64,000 nucleotides of DNA from Pseudomonas sp. IB20 (GTDB lineage Bacteria; Pseudomonadota; Gammaproteobacteria; Pseudomonadales; Pseudomonadaceae). A program made the translations under genes and the position numbers. Below, in pieces: positions 44,834 to 54,004 of the stretch (position 1 is its first letter; every line of letters starts with the position of its first letter). A model generated the notes under the pieces. The model had not been told where the DNA came from. It saw only the letters and a program-made list of their open reading frames with translations, and searched no databases. Where the stretch lies: the NCBI RefSeq assembly GCF_009707325.1, contig NZ_CP046103.1:4910951-4974950 (forward strand). Reading direction: 5' to 3'.

Positions 44834-45343
44834 GCTCCTCTCCCAGACTTCGAAGTTATACGCCGGCTTATCACCCTCAGCCGCATTCTCGATATTCGAC
44901 ACCAGCTTCCACTGGCTCACATCAAACTCGGGAAACCACGCATCGCCTTCCGGGCTCAACGCGACCCGCGTCAAATACAGGCGATCCGCCTGCTCCAGCC
45001 CCTGCGCATACAACTGCGCCCCGCCGATCAGCATCAGCTCATCCACGCCCTGTTCCAGTGCCCAGGCTTGCGCCCGCTCGACCGCCGTATCGAGTGACGG
45101 AAAAACTTCCGCACCTTCAAGCGCCAAGTCGGTCTGACGGCTAACCACGATATTCAGGCGCCCCGGCAACGGTCGGCCCAGGGAATCCCAGGTCTTGCGC
45201 CCCATGATGATCGGCTTGCCGAGCGTGGTGGCCTTGAAATATTTGAAGTCCCCCGGCAAATGCCAGGGCATGCTGTTGTCGACGCCGATCACACGGTTTT
45301 CACCGAGGGCTGCGATCAGGCTTAAAGGGAGAGTTTTTTTCAT
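44825..45343 (-). CDS. folA: Dihydrofolate reductase
   Basis: 172 aa. It reduces dihydrofolate with NADPH. The N-terminal ENRVIGVDNSMPWHLPGD contains the substrate and Met20-type loop residues. IIMGRKTWDSLGRPLPGR binds NADPH, and GGAQLYAQGL follows. The C-terminal codons fall in a repeat, so the tail may vary between strains. Confidence 0.95.
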   Translation of the reverse strand: MKKTLPLSLIAALGENRVIGVDNSMPWHLPGDFKYFKATTLGKPIIMGRKTWDSLGRPLPGRLNIVVSRQTDLALEGAEVFPSLDTAVERAQAWALEQGVDELMLIGGAQLYAQGLEQADRLYLTRVALSPEGDAWFPEFDVSQWKLVSNIENAAEGDKPAYNFEVWERSSC

Positions 45344-45427
45344 GACGACGAGAATACCAGAGCTGCGAGTCAGCGGTTATGCTCCACGTCAGTATGCTCC
45401 AACCTCACTGGCTCAATAGGATAGCGC

Positions 45428-46807
45428 GTGACTGCACTGACCCCGCTGCACACACTCTGGCTGACAGAAACCGTGCGCCTGCGTGAAGAACACGCAGGCC
45501 CCCTCGAAGACCTGGAAGCCAACCGCCTCGCCCGTACGGCCGGTGGCGACTTGCCGACGCGCATTCAACAGCGCGCCCTGCACTTGGCCGAACGCGACGG
45601 TTTGACCGCCGCCCTCACCCGCTGGTTGCAAGGCGCCCGCTTGGCGCTGGTGCTGTTGGCCGTGGTCGCGGTGATCAGTGGCGCCGGCCTGGCGTTTGCC
45701 GCGCTGGGCAACGGTTTGACGCCGGTTAACGTGTTCTGGGCCTTGGGCAGCCTGCTCGGCTTGAATCTGATCCTGTTAATCAGCTGGGCCCTGGGCCTGC
45801 TGTTTGCCGGCGAACACAGCGCCAGCCTCGGCCGCCTGTGGTTGTGGCTCAGCGAAAAACTCGCCCGCGATGCCAAGGCCGCGCAATTGGCGCCAGCGTT
45901 GCTGCTGTTATTGCAGCGCCAGAAGCTCAATCGCTGGGCCGTGGGTGTGCTGGTCAATAGCCTGTGGTTACTGGCGCTGCTCAGCGCCATGCTGATCCTG
46001 CTCACGCTATTGGCCACGCGGCGCTACGGCTTTGTGTGGGAAACCACCCTCCTCGGCGCCGACACCTTTGTCGCCGTGACCCAAGCCCTGGGCAGCCTGC
46101 CTGCGTTGCTGGGCTTTAACGTGCCGACGGTCGAGATGATCCGCGCCAGCGGCGACTCGGCGCTGAATATCGAAAGCGCCCGCCAAGCCTGGGCCGCCTG
46201 GCTGGTAGGCGTGCTGCTGGTCTACGGCCTGCTGCCCCGGTTGATCCTCGCCCTGCTGTGCTTGTGGCGCTGGAAACGCGGGTGCGCGGCCCTGCGCCTG
46301 GACCTCAACCTGCCCGGCTACAGCCAGTTGCGCGAACGCCTGATGCCGAGCAGCGAACGGCTTGGCGTCAGCGATGCCGCCCCCGAGCAACTGCACGCCA
46401 TCAGCGGCGGCGTCAGCGAATTGGAGAGCGACGGTGCCCTGCTGGTGGCCATCGAACTGGACGACCAGCACGCCTGGCCACCCAAACTGCCGGCCAGCGT
46501 AAAAAACGCCGGCATCCTCGACAGCCGCGAATCGCGCAACAAACTGCTGGAACAACTCACGCGCTTCCCGCCTGCGCGCCTGGCCATCGCCTGTGACCCG
46601 CGCCGTTCGCCCGACCGTGGCAGCCTGGCATTGGTCGCCGAGCTCGCGCGCAGCGCTACGGCCACCCGCGTATGGCTGCTGCAAGCCCCAGCCGGCCAAG
46701 CGCTGGACGCCGAACGCCTGGGCGACTGGCACGCTGCGCTGCAACAGCTGGAATTGCCCTTCGCCGATTGCGCGCCGCTCACGTGGCTGGAGACCGGTCA
46801 TGACTAA
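45428..46807 (+). CDS. DUF2868 membrane protein
   Basis: 459 aa. It has four clear hydrophobic segments: about residues 70-93, 99-127, 170-197 and 260-285. A soluble C-terminal domain from about 285 to the end is rich in Arg, Leu and Ala. No enzymatic motif recognised. It overlaps the next gene (a GTPase with DUF3482) by 8 bp, and the two families occur together in Pseudomonas, so they probably work as one membrane-bound GTPase system. Function unknown. Confidence 0.85.
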   Translation: MTALTPLHTLWLTETVRLREEHAGPLEDLEANRLARTAGGDLPTRIQQRALHLAERDGLTAALTRWLQGARLALVLLAVVAVISGAGLAFAALGNGLTPVNVFWALGSLLGLNLILLISWALGLLFAGEHSASLGRLWLWLSEKLARDAKAAQLAPALLLLLQRQKLNRWAVGVLVNSLWLLALLSAMLILLTLLATRRYGFVWETTLLGADTFVAVTQALGSLPALLGFNVPTVEMIRASGDSALNIESARQAWAAWLVGVLLVYGLLPRLILALLCLWRWKRGCAALRLDLNLPGYSQLRERLMPSSERLGVSDAAPEQLHAISGGVSELESDGALLVAIELDDQHAWPPKLPASVKNAGILDSRESRNKLLEQLTRFPPARLAIACDPRRSPDRGSLALVAELARSATATRVWLLQAPAGQALDAERLGDWHAALQQLELPFADCAPLTWLETGHD

Positions 46808-48167
46808 ACCGCTGAAACTCGCCGTGGTCGGCCACACCAATGTCGGCAAGACTTCGCTGCTGCGCACGCTGACCCGGGACGTGGGTTTCGGTGAAGTCTC
46901 CCATCGCCCCAGCACCACGCGGCATGTGGAAGGCGCGCGGTTGTCGGTCGACGGCGAAGCCTTGCTGGAGCTGTACGACACGCCCGGCCTGGAAGACGCC
47001 ATCGCCCTGCTTGATTACCTGGAACGCCTGGACCGCCCCGGCGAACGCCTCGACGGCCCGGCCCGCCTGGCGCGGTTTCTGGAGGGCAGCGAAGCGCGCC
47101 AGCGTTTCGAGCAGGAAGCCAAAGTATTGCGCCAACTGCTGGCCTCCGACGCCGGCCTGTATGTGATCGACGCCCGCGAGCCGGTGCTGGCCAAATACCG
47201 CGACGAGCTGCAGGTGCTGGCCAGTTGCGGCAAACCGTTGCTGCCGGTGCTCAATTTTGTCTCGAGCAGCGACCACCGCGAGCCGGACTGGCGCGAAGCC
47301 CTGGCCCGCCTCGGCCTGCACGCACTGGTGCGTTTCGACAGCGTGGCGCCGCCGGAGGATGGCGAGCGCCGCCTGTACGAAAGCCTGGCGCTGCTGTTGG
47401 AAAACGCACGGCCGCAGCTGGAACGCTTGATTATTGACCAGCAAGCCCAGCGCGTCGCCCGCCAACAAAGCGCTGCACGGTTGATCGCCGAGCTGTTGAT
47501 CGACTGCGCCGCGTGCCGGCGCAGCGTGGTCACCGAAGACGAGCAACAAGCCATCAGCGATTTACGCAAAGCTGTGCGCCAGCGCGAGCAAAAATGCGTG
47601 GATGCCCTGCTCAAACTGTTCGGTTTCCGCCCACAGGATGCCGCCGCCAGCGACTTGCCGTTGCTGGACGGCCGCTGGGGCGATGACCTGTTCAACCCGC
47701 AAACCCTCAAGCAACTGGGCGTGCGTGTCGGTGGCGGAATTGCTGCAGGCGCGGCCGCCGGCGCGGGTGTGGACCTGCTGGTCGGCGGCCTGACCCTCGG
47801 CGCTGCCGCGATTGCCGGCGCGATTGCCGGTGGCGCGCTGCAAACCGCGCGCAGCTACGGCAGCCGTCTGCTGGGCAAGATCAAGGGCCACCGCGAGCTG
47901 ACCGTCGACGACAGCGTGCTACGCCTGCTCGCCCTGCGCCAACGCCAGTTGCTCAAAGCGCTCAACCTGCGCGGCCATGCGGCGATGCACAGCATCAAGG
48001 TCGACACGCCCCAGGACAAAACCTGGCGTGAAGGCAAGTTGCCGGATGCGTTGAACAAGGCCCGCGCCTATCCGCAGTGGTCATCCCTCAACCCGCAGCC
48101 AAAGCTGAGCCAAGCTGAGCGCCAGGAGCAGATTCAAGCGTTGGCGCAGGAGCTCAATGAAGATTGA
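46800..48167 (+). CDS. GTPase with C-terminal DUF3482 domain
   Basis: 455 aa. The N-terminal Era/Obg-like G domain has G1 GHTNVGKTS (residues 11-19) and G3 DTPG (60-63). The G4 place reads LNFVSSSD instead of NKxD, so guanine recognition differs or is weak. The DUF3482 part has a charged helical stretch, then a Gly/Ala-rich membrane-like region (GGGIAAGAAAGAG and GGLTLGAAAIAGAIAGG). Translationally coupled to the DUF2868 gene. Its end overlaps the convergent phnZ-like gene by 14 bp. Role unknown. Confidence 0.85.
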   Translation: MTKPLKLAVVGHTNVGKTSLLRTLTRDVGFGEVSHRPSTTRHVEGARLSVDGEALLELYDTPGLEDAIALLDYLERLDRPGERLDGPARLARFLEGSEARQRFEQEAKVLRQLLASDAGLYVIDAREPVLAKYRDELQVLASCGKPLLPVLNFVSSSDHREPDWREALARLGLHALVRFDSVAPPEDGERRLYESLALLLENARPQLERLIIDQQAQRVARQQSAARLIAELLIDCAACRRSVVTEDEQQAISDLRKAVRQREQKCVDALLKLFGFRPQDAAASDLPLLDGRWGDDLFNPQTLKQLGVRVGGGIAAGAAAGAGVDLLVGGLTLGAAAIAGAIAGGALQTARSYGSRLLGKIKGHRELTVDDSVLRLLALRQRQLLKALNLRGHAAMHSIKVDTPQDKTWREGKLPDALNKARAYPQWSSLNPQPKLSQAERQEQIQALAQELNED

Positions 48168-48708
48168 CAGCTAGGGCCAGGGCGTTCAACGGCTCCAGGT
48201 CCAGCACCGGCACATGCATGTGCTTGGCCTGCTCATCCCAGTGACGCATGCGCAGGCTGACTTGGCAGAGCGGGTCTTGCTCGAAGGCGCGGGCCTCTTC
48301 GGCCGTCATCACGCCGCCCTGATAACCCAGGGTGCGGCGGCTGGCTTCGCTCAAGCGGGCGTAATAGTCCGGCTGGCTGAAGGTCAGGTAGCGCTTGGCT
48401 TGCACGTGATACTCCACCAGTTTGGCCATGCGCTCGCTGAAGCCTGCGCGGCGTAAATAGTCCGCGCCGAGGCGCTCATGGCTGACCACGCCATAACCGC
48501 CCATGTTCTCGCCGCCCTGGCCGCAGAGGTGGCCGATGTCGTGGAAAAACGCCGCCAGCACCACTTCATCATCAAAGCCTTCAGCGATAGCAAGCTGCGC
48601 GGCCTGGGACATATGTTCGATCTGCGACACCGGCTCGCCGATGTAATCCGCCGTGCCGTGCTGCTCGTACAAGCCGAAGACTTCGGCAATCGCCTGCTCA
48701 GGGTTCAT
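48154..48708 (-). CDS. phnZ: PhnZ-like HD-domain aminophosphonate oxygenase
   Basis: 184 aa HD-domain protein. DYIGEPVSQIEHM (Y22, E25, H32), FFHDIGH (H56, D57, H60), SHERLGADYL and VEYHVQAKRYL match the mixed-valent di-iron PhnZ pattern, including the Tyr/Glu gate. PhnZ cleaves (R)-1-hydroxy-2-aminoethylphosphonate to glycine and phosphate. ATG 48708 is chosen because the longer frame runs through the end of the FAD oxidoreductase gene. It lies 5 bp behind that gene. No phnY is adjacent. Confidence 0.82.
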   Translation of the reverse strand: MNPEQAIAEVFGLYEQHGTADYIGEPVSQIEHMSQAAQLAIAEGFDDEVVLAAFFHDIGHLCGQGGENMGGYGVVSHERLGADYLRRAGFSERMAKLVEYHVQAKRYLTFSQPDYYARLSEASRRTLGYQGGVMTAEEARAFEQDPLCQVSLRMRHWDEQAKHMHVPVLDLEPLNALALAVNLH

Positions 48709-48713
48709 AGCGC

Positions 48714-49835
48714 TTATCCCCACAATGCTGTGATATTTCGCTCGGCCATCGCCGGTCCCACGCTCATGCCTACGCCACTGTGCATCAATGCCGCACTCAC
48801 GCCCGGTGCCGCCCGCAGGAATGAAAACGGCGCCGGCCCGCGTGAACCGTAGACGCCCTGCCAGCGCTCCACCACTTGGATCTTGCACCCCAACGTCTGC
48901 TCGGCCAGTTCGATCAGCCAGTCATCGATCTGCTCGGCGTTGAACGGCGAGGCATCGCTGCCGTAGTCGTGTGAATCGCCGATGATCAGGTCACCGTGGG
49001 GCGTGGGGCTGATCAGCAGATGGATCCCATGTTCCTGCAAATGCGGCGCATCGCGCAGGATTTGCGCCTGCACTGGCGCGGCTTGCGGCAAATCAGCGAA
49101 CGCGCCGTAATGCACGCAACTAAGGCCTGTGAGCAAAGCATGTTGCAGGTTCAGGTTAACCGCTGGCCGGGCGCGCAGCATTTGCAGGCGGCAGATGCTC
49201 GGGTTGAGTGCGCCGATCGCCTCGGCCAACAGGGTTTGGTAATCATGCCCGGAGCAGACAATGATCTGCTCGCCGCGAAAGCTGCCCGCCGTGCTGTGCA
49301 GTTGGCCCGGCTCGACGTCGCGTACCAGCGTGGAGAAATAAAACTCCACCTCCAGTTCACTGCGAAGGTAGTTGATCAGCGCCGGGATCGCTTCGCGCGA
49401 ATATAGCTGCTGATCATCCTTGCCATGCAGCGCCGCGCGGTGATGGCGAAACTGGCCGCCATACAAATCTTTCATCGCCGCGCCTTGCAGCAGCTCGACG
49501 TTGTAGCCGTGCTCTCGGCCACGACCGGCGCAGAAGGCTTCCAGCAAGTGTTCTTCGGCTTCGGTGCGGGCAAACAGGTACGAGCCATTGCGCTTGAGCG
49601 GCAGACCGGCCACCTGCGCCCAGTGCCCCCAGATATCACGGCTTTGCTGGGCCAGTTCAAGCATCGGCCCCGGCGGCTGGCCAGTGACCAGTGCCTGGCC
49701 GAAGTTGCGCACCGAGGCGCCCAGCGGCGTGGCGCTGCGCTCGAACACCTTGACCTTGAGGCCGCGTTTGGCGGCTGCATAGGCGTGGGACAGGCCGAGG
49801 ATACCGGCGCCGATAACTAAGAGATCACTACTCAT
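48714..49835 (-). CDS. FAD-dependent oxidoreductase, HpnW/TIGR03364 type
   Basis: 373 aa DAO-family flavoprotein. The dinucleotide motif DLLVIGAGILGLSHAYAAA is at the N-terminus, ASVRNFGQALVTG follows, and the C-terminal HSGVGMSVGPAMAERN closes the FAD site. TIGR03364 proteins are found in phosphonate loci and are thought to oxidise the amine of aminoethylphosphonate or its N-methyl form; substrate here is inferred from context. Coupled to the phnZ-like gene. A four-hairpin repeat separates it from the importer operon. Confidence 0.82.
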   Translation of the reverse strand: MSSDLLVIGAGILGLSHAYAAAKRGLKVKVFERSATPLGASVRNFGQALVTGQPPGPMLELAQQSRDIWGHWAQVAGLPLKRNGSYLFARTEAEEHLLEAFCAGRGREHGYNVELLQGAAMKDLYGGQFRHHRAALHGKDDQQLYSREAIPALINYLRSELEVEFYFSTLVRDVEPGQLHSTAGSFRGEQIIVCSGHDYQTLLAEAIGALNPSICRLQMLRARPAVNLNLQHALLTGLSCVHYGAFADLPQAAPVQAQILRDAPHLQEHGIHLLISPTPHGDLIIGDSHDYGSDASPFNAEQIDDWLIELAEQTLGCKIQVVERWQGVYGSRGPAPFSFLRAAPGVSAALMHSGVGMSVGPAMAERNITALWG

Positions 49836-49844
49836 GCATTCCTC

Positions 49845-49955
49845 TCATTCCCACGCTCTGCGTGGGAATGCATCCGGTGACGCTCTGCGTCAAGACTTCA
49901 AGAGCGGACGCAGAGCGTCCAGGGCGGCATTCCCACGCAGAGCGTGGGAACGATC
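49845..49955. repeat. Four-hairpin repeat element, copy A
   Basis: About 111 bp with four small palindromes in a row: TTCCCACGCTCTGCGTGGGAA, GACGCTCTGCGTC, GGACGCAGAGCGTCC and TTCCCACGCAGAGCGTGGGAA. Copy B of the same orientation lies at 53881-53995. The words are unlike the REP pairs of this window. Confidence 0.9.
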
Positions 49956-49957
49956 AG

Positions 49958-50971
49958 TCATTGTTTCTCCGACTTCCCGTCATAGCGCTTGCGCCACTCG
50001 GCCAGGATGCTGTCGCGGTTTTTCGAGGCCCAGACAAAGTCATTCTTGATCAGCCGCTGCTCGTAATCGGCCGGCAGCTCAGTCTGCGGCTTGGCAATAC
50101 CCGGCTGGGCGAGCACAGCGAAGTTTTCTTTGTACAGGTCCATCGCCGCCGCGCTTGCAGAGAAGTCAGCGAGTTTTTTCGCCGCATCAGCACGGGGCGT
50201 TCCCTTGATCACGGCGGTGGCTTCGATGTCCCAGCCCAAGCCTTCTTTGGGCAGGATGATGTCCAGTGGCGCGCCCTGGCGTTTCAGTTGTACCGCTGGG
50301 TACTCGAAGGAAACGCCAATCGGGAACTCACCGGACGCCGCCAGCTTGCACGGCTTGGAACCGGAGTGAACGTACTGGCCGATGTTCTGGTGCAGGTCGT
50401 CCATGTACTGCCAGCCCTGCTTCTCGCCAAAGGTCTGCAACCAGGCGCTCACGTCCAGGAAACCGGTGCCGGAGGATGCCGGGTTGGGCATCACGATCTT
50501 GCCCTTGTACTCAGGCTTGGTCAGGTCTTGCCAGCTCACCGGCTTGCTCAAGCCTTGTTTCTCGGCTTCGACAGTGTTGAAGCAGATGGTCGCGGCCCAC
50601 ACGTCCATGCCGACCCAGGCTGGCGGGTTAGCGGGGTCGCGGTAGTTCTTACCGATTTTGTCCAGATCCTTGGGCGCGTAGTTATCGAGCATCCCTTGCT
50701 GGTCGAGGATCGCCAGGCTCGAGGCGGCCAAACCCCACACCACGTCGGCGTGCGGGCGGTCTTTCTCGGCTAAAAGCTTAGCGGTGATGATGCCGGTGGA
50801 GTCGCGCACCCACTTGATCTCGATGTCGGGGTTGGCCTTTTCGAAGGCCTGTTTATAGGTCCTCAACTGCTCGGCTTCGAGGGCCGTGTACACGGTCAGC
50901 TCGGTCTTGGCGAAGGCATTCAGGCTGAATGCGGTGAGTACGGCAGCGACCAGCGCCAGGGGCTTGAACAT
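49958..50971 (-). CDS. phnS: Aminoethylphosphonate-type ABC transporter, substrate-binding protein
   Basis: 337 aa periplasmic protein. The signal peptide ends near AFAKTE (residue 21), and the mature protein begins ELTVYTALEAEQL, an iron/phosphonate-type class. The segment PNPASSGTGFLDVSAWLQTFG is typical of the TIGR03261 group. It binds aminophosphonate in the importer encoded with it. Symbol given by context; ferric-iron binding is the alternative, but the downstream phosphonate genes favour the first. Confidence 0.82.
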   Translation of the reverse strand: MFKPLALVAAVLTAFSLNAFAKTELTVYTALEAEQLRTYKQAFEKANPDIEIKWVRDSTGIITAKLLAEKDRPHADVVWGLAASSLAILDQQGMLDNYAPKDLDKIGKNYRDPANPPAWVGMDVWAATICFNTVEAEKQGLSKPVSWQDLTKPEYKGKIVMPNPASSGTGFLDVSAWLQTFGEKQGWQYMDDLHQNIGQYVHSGSKPCKLAASGEFPIGVSFEYPAVQLKRQGAPLDIILPKEGLGWDIEATAVIKGTPRADAAKKLADFSASAAAMDLYKENFAVLAQPGIAKPQTELPADYEQRLIKNDFVWASKNRDSILAEWRKRYDGKSEKQ

Positions 50972-50992
50972 GGAGCACCTCCTTCAAGGATG

Positions 50993-52705
50993 TTATTGGC
51001 CCGGCGCAGTCTGGCGCCAGGCTTGGGAGCGGCGCAGCGCGCCACGTGAAGCCCACGCCAGCAGCAGCGAGACGCCGGCTGAGGTGAACAGGATCAGGGT
51101 CGACATGGCTGCGGCGCCGCCCACGTTGCCGGCGTCGTCCATGTTCAACACGGCGACGGCGGCGAGGATGGTGTCGGGGCTGTAGAGGAAGATCGCGGCG
51201 GAAACGGTGGTCATCCCCGACACAAACAGGTAGCGCACGATGTCCAGCAGCGCCGGCAGACAGATCGGCACCGTGACGCGCAGATAGTGGCGGTACAGCG
51301 GCGCTTTTAGGGACAGCGCAGCGGCTTCAAACTCACTATCAAGCTGGCGCAGCGCCGTGGTGGCGGTCATCTGCGCGGTGGTCAAATAGTGCGCAATGGT
51401 GCACACCACCAGTAAGGTCATGGTCCCGTAGAACACGTGCAGCGGGTTGCCGTTGAGGTTGAAAAAGAACACGTAGCCCAGGCCCAGCACCAGGCCCGGC
51501 ACGGCCATCGGCACAAAGCTGAGCATGCGCAATGCCAGGTTGAGGCCTTTCTGGCTCTTGGTCTTTTCCATCAGGTAGGCGCCGGTAAAAATCAGCACGC
51601 TACCGATCAGCGCTGTGCACAGGGCCATGGTCAGGCTGTTGCGATAGGCCAGCCAACCGCCGCCGGCCGTGTCTTCGAACTGATAGTGGTTGAGCGACAA
51701 CGACAGGTTGTACGGCCAGAACTTCACCAGCGAGGAATACACCGCCATGCCGAATACCAGCAGCAACACCGCGCAAATCAGCAGCACGATGGCCAAGTAG
51801 CAGCCATCACGCAGCCGCGATGGCGCCGGCTGGAACACCTGGGCGCGGCCGCTCATGGCGTCGCCATGCCGACGGCGCAACCAGGCATCGACGCCAAAGC
51901 TGAACAGCGCCGGCAACAGCAAGACCATGCCGATCAATGCGCCGCGACCAAACTGTTGCTGGCCGACCACCGCCTTGTAGGCCTCCAGCGCCAGCACCTG
52001 ATAATCGCCGCCGACCACCACGGGCACGCCGAAGTCGGTGATGGTCAGGGTAAACACCAGGCAAAACGCGGCGAACACTGCCTGGCGCGTGGCCGGCCAG
52101 GTGATGCTGCGAAACGCACGCGCGGGGCTGGCGCCCATGCTCGATGCCGCATCAAAAAGCCGCGCATCCGCCAGCGACAGTGCCGACAGCAAAATCATCA
52201 ATGCGTGTGGGAAGGTGTAGATCACTTCACCGAGCACGATGCCCCAGAAGCCGTAGATGTTGTCCGAGAGCAACCCGCGCAACAGGCCTTGGTTGCCAAA
52301 CAGGTACACCAGCGCAATGCCCGGCAGCATCGACGGCGCCATCAGTGGCAGCAGTGACAGGCCGCGCCAGATCGTCTTGCCGGGAATCAGCGTGCGTTGC
52401 AGGGCGTAGGCAAACAGGTAAGCCAGCGGTACGACAATGGCCGCCACGCTGAGGGAGACTTTCAGGCTGTTGCCCAGCAACCAGTGGAAGTTGGCGCTGG
52501 TCACCAGCTCCCGTGCCGCCACCCAGCCACCGCCCTGCCCGGCATCGCTGCTGAAGCCACGCCAAAAGATCGCCAGCAACGGCAACAATACGGCGACACC
52601 CAGCAGCAACAGCCACAGCAGTTTGCCGCCGAGCACAAAAATGCGATCACCTGTTTCGGCACGGGAAGCCTGGTGCGGCACCGGCACAGTCATTTCAGCC
52701 GCCAT
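50993..52705 (-). CDS. phnU: Aminoethylphosphonate-type ABC transporter, fused permease
   Basis: 570 aa with about twelve membrane helices in two permease halves, like the FbpB-type fused permeases. Both halves carry the EAA-type loop (DAASSMGASPARAFRSITWP and EAAALSLKAPLYRHYLRVTVP). ATG 52705 (MAAEMTVPVP) lies one base behind the ATPase stop; ATG 52693 is also possible. The longer frame to 52831 overlaps the ATPase gene and is not used. Confidence 0.83.
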   Translation of the reverse strand: MAAEMTVPVPHQASRAETGDRIFVLGGKLLWLLLLGVAVLLPLLAIFWRGFSSDAGQGGGWVAARELVTSANFHWLLGNSLKVSLSVAAIVVPLAYLFAYALQRTLIPGKTIWRGLSLLPLMAPSMLPGIALVYLFGNQGLLRGLLSDNIYGFWGIVLGEVIYTFPHALMILLSALSLADARLFDAASSMGASPARAFRSITWPATRQAVFAAFCLVFTLTITDFGVPVVVGGDYQVLALEAYKAVVGQQQFGRGALIGMVLLLPALFSFGVDAWLRRRHGDAMSGRAQVFQPAPSRLRDGCYLAIVLLICAVLLLVFGMAVYSSLVKFWPYNLSLSLNHYQFEDTAGGGWLAYRNSLTMALCTALIGSVLIFTGAYLMEKTKSQKGLNLALRMLSFVPMAVPGLVLGLGYVFFFNLNGNPLHVFYGTMTLLVVCTIAHYLTTAQMTATTALRQLDSEFEAAALSLKAPLYRHYLRVTVPICLPALLDIVRYLFVSGMTTVSAAIFLYSPDTILAAVAVLNMDDAGNVGGAAAMSTLILFTSAGVSLLLAWASRGALRRSQAWRQTAPGQ

Positions 52706-52706
52706 C

Positions 52707-53771
52707 TCAGGCAAACACCTGGAGGCTGCGTGGCGGCAAGGCGACCCAGATGTCCTGGGCGCCCAGGCGTGGCATGGCTTCGGGGGCCAGTTCGGCCAGC
52801 AGCGGGTGGCCGGGCAATTGCTCCAGTTCAAAGCTCATGCGGCAGCGGTTGCCGAGAAAGGTGATCTCGCGGATTTTGGCTGGGAACAGGTTTTCTTCAT
52901 GCACCGGCGGGTTGACGCTGATGGCTTCAGGGCGGCAGAACAGGCGCCCGGATTTGGCCACGCCGGCATCGTCGGCCAGGCGCATATTCATCCCGCCGAC
53001 CTGGGCATGGCTCGCGCTGTTGCGGCTGAACGGCAGCCAGTTGCCCTGGCCGACAAACTCCGCCACAAACGGCGTGGCCGGGCGGTCGTAGATTTCCTGG
53101 GGCGTGGCGTATTGCTCGACCTTGCCGTTGTTCATCACGGCAATGCGGTCGGCCATCAACATGGCCTCGTCCTGGTTGTGCGTGACCATCAGCGTGGTGA
53201 TGCCCAGGCGCCGTTGCAGCTGGCGCAGCTCGGTGCACAGGTGCTCACGCACGCGGGCGTCGAGGGCAGACATGGGTTCGTCGAGCAGTAACAGCGAAGG
53301 CGCCGGTGCCAGGGCGCGGGCCAGAGCGACGCGCTGTTGTTGGCCGCCAGAGAGTTGGCCGGGAAATTTCTTTTCGCTGCCCAGCAGGCCGACCAGTTCA
53401 AGCATCTGGCCGACGCGCTTGCGCACTTCATCGCGGCCACTGCCGGTGAGGCCGTAGCCGATGTTCGCTTCGACAGTCAGGTTGGGAAACAGCGCGTAGG
53501 ACTGGAACAAAATGCCGTAGTCCCGCGCTTGGGGCGGCAGTAGGGAAACATCGCGGTTGCCGAGGCGAAGTTCACCGCTGTCCTGGCGTTCCAGGCCGGC
53601 GATGCAGCGCAGCAAGGTGGTTTTGCCGCAGCCGGACGGGCCCAGCAGGCACACCAGCTCGCCGGCGGCGACGTCCAGGGACACATTATCCAGCGCGGTA
53701 AAGGCACCGAAGCGTTTCTGGATACCGCGCACCGTCATGGGCGCGCCGGGGTTGGTCAGGGCTGTGTTCAT
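52707..53771 (-). CDS. phnT: Aminoethylphosphonate-type ABC transporter, ATP-binding protein
   Basis: 354 aa ATPase. Walker A GPSGCGKTT, signature LSGGQQQR and Walker B LLLLDEPMSALD are all intact. A TOBE-like C-terminal regulatory domain begins near residue 240. First gene of the importer operon, directly followed by the permease and binding-protein genes. Confidence 0.85.
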   Translation of the reverse strand: MNTALTNPGAPMTVRGIQKRFGAFTALDNVSLDVAAGELVCLLGPSGCGKTTLLRCIAGLERQDSGELRLGNRDVSLLPPQARDYGILFQSYALFPNLTVEANIGYGLTGSGRDEVRKRVGQMLELVGLLGSEKKFPGQLSGGQQQRVALARALAPAPSLLLLDEPMSALDARVREHLCTELRQLQRRLGITTLMVTHNQDEAMLMADRIAVMNNGKVEQYATPQEIYDRPATPFVAEFVGQGNWLPFSRNSASHAQVGGMNMRLADDAGVAKSGRLFCRPEAISVNPPVHEENLFPAKIREITFLGNRCRMSFELEQLPGHPLLAELAPEAMPRLGAQDIWVALPPRSLQVFA

Positions 53772-53880
53772 GGAGGCACCTCATCAAACTGATGAAGGCC
53801 ATGCTAGGTGGGCAATGAGTCCCTGGTGTGGCAGGAAGGCAAAAGGGAGTGATAGTGGTATTGGTGGATTTGGGTATAGC

Positions 53881-53995
53881 CGATCGTTCCCATGCTCTGC
53901 GTGGGTATGCATCTTGTGACGCTCCGCGTCACGACGTCCAAGAGCGGACGCGGAGCGTCCAGGGCGGCATTCCCACGCGGAGCGTGGGAACGATC
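53881..53995. repeat. Four-hairpin repeat element, copy B
   Basis: Same orientation and order of words as copy A, with small changes (GCTCCGCGTC for GCTCTGCGTC and GCGGAGCGT for GCAGAGCGT, partly compensated on both arms). Ends CGTGGGAACGATC like copy A. Lies between the ATPase gene and the LysR gene. Confidence 0.9.
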
Positions 53996-54004
53996 AACAA
54001 GACC

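Noticed and set aside
49845..53995. Composite transposon around the importer
   Set aside because: The flanking repeats are about 110 bp hairpin arrays without transposase, terminal inverted repeats or target duplications; kept only as a recombination hypothesis.
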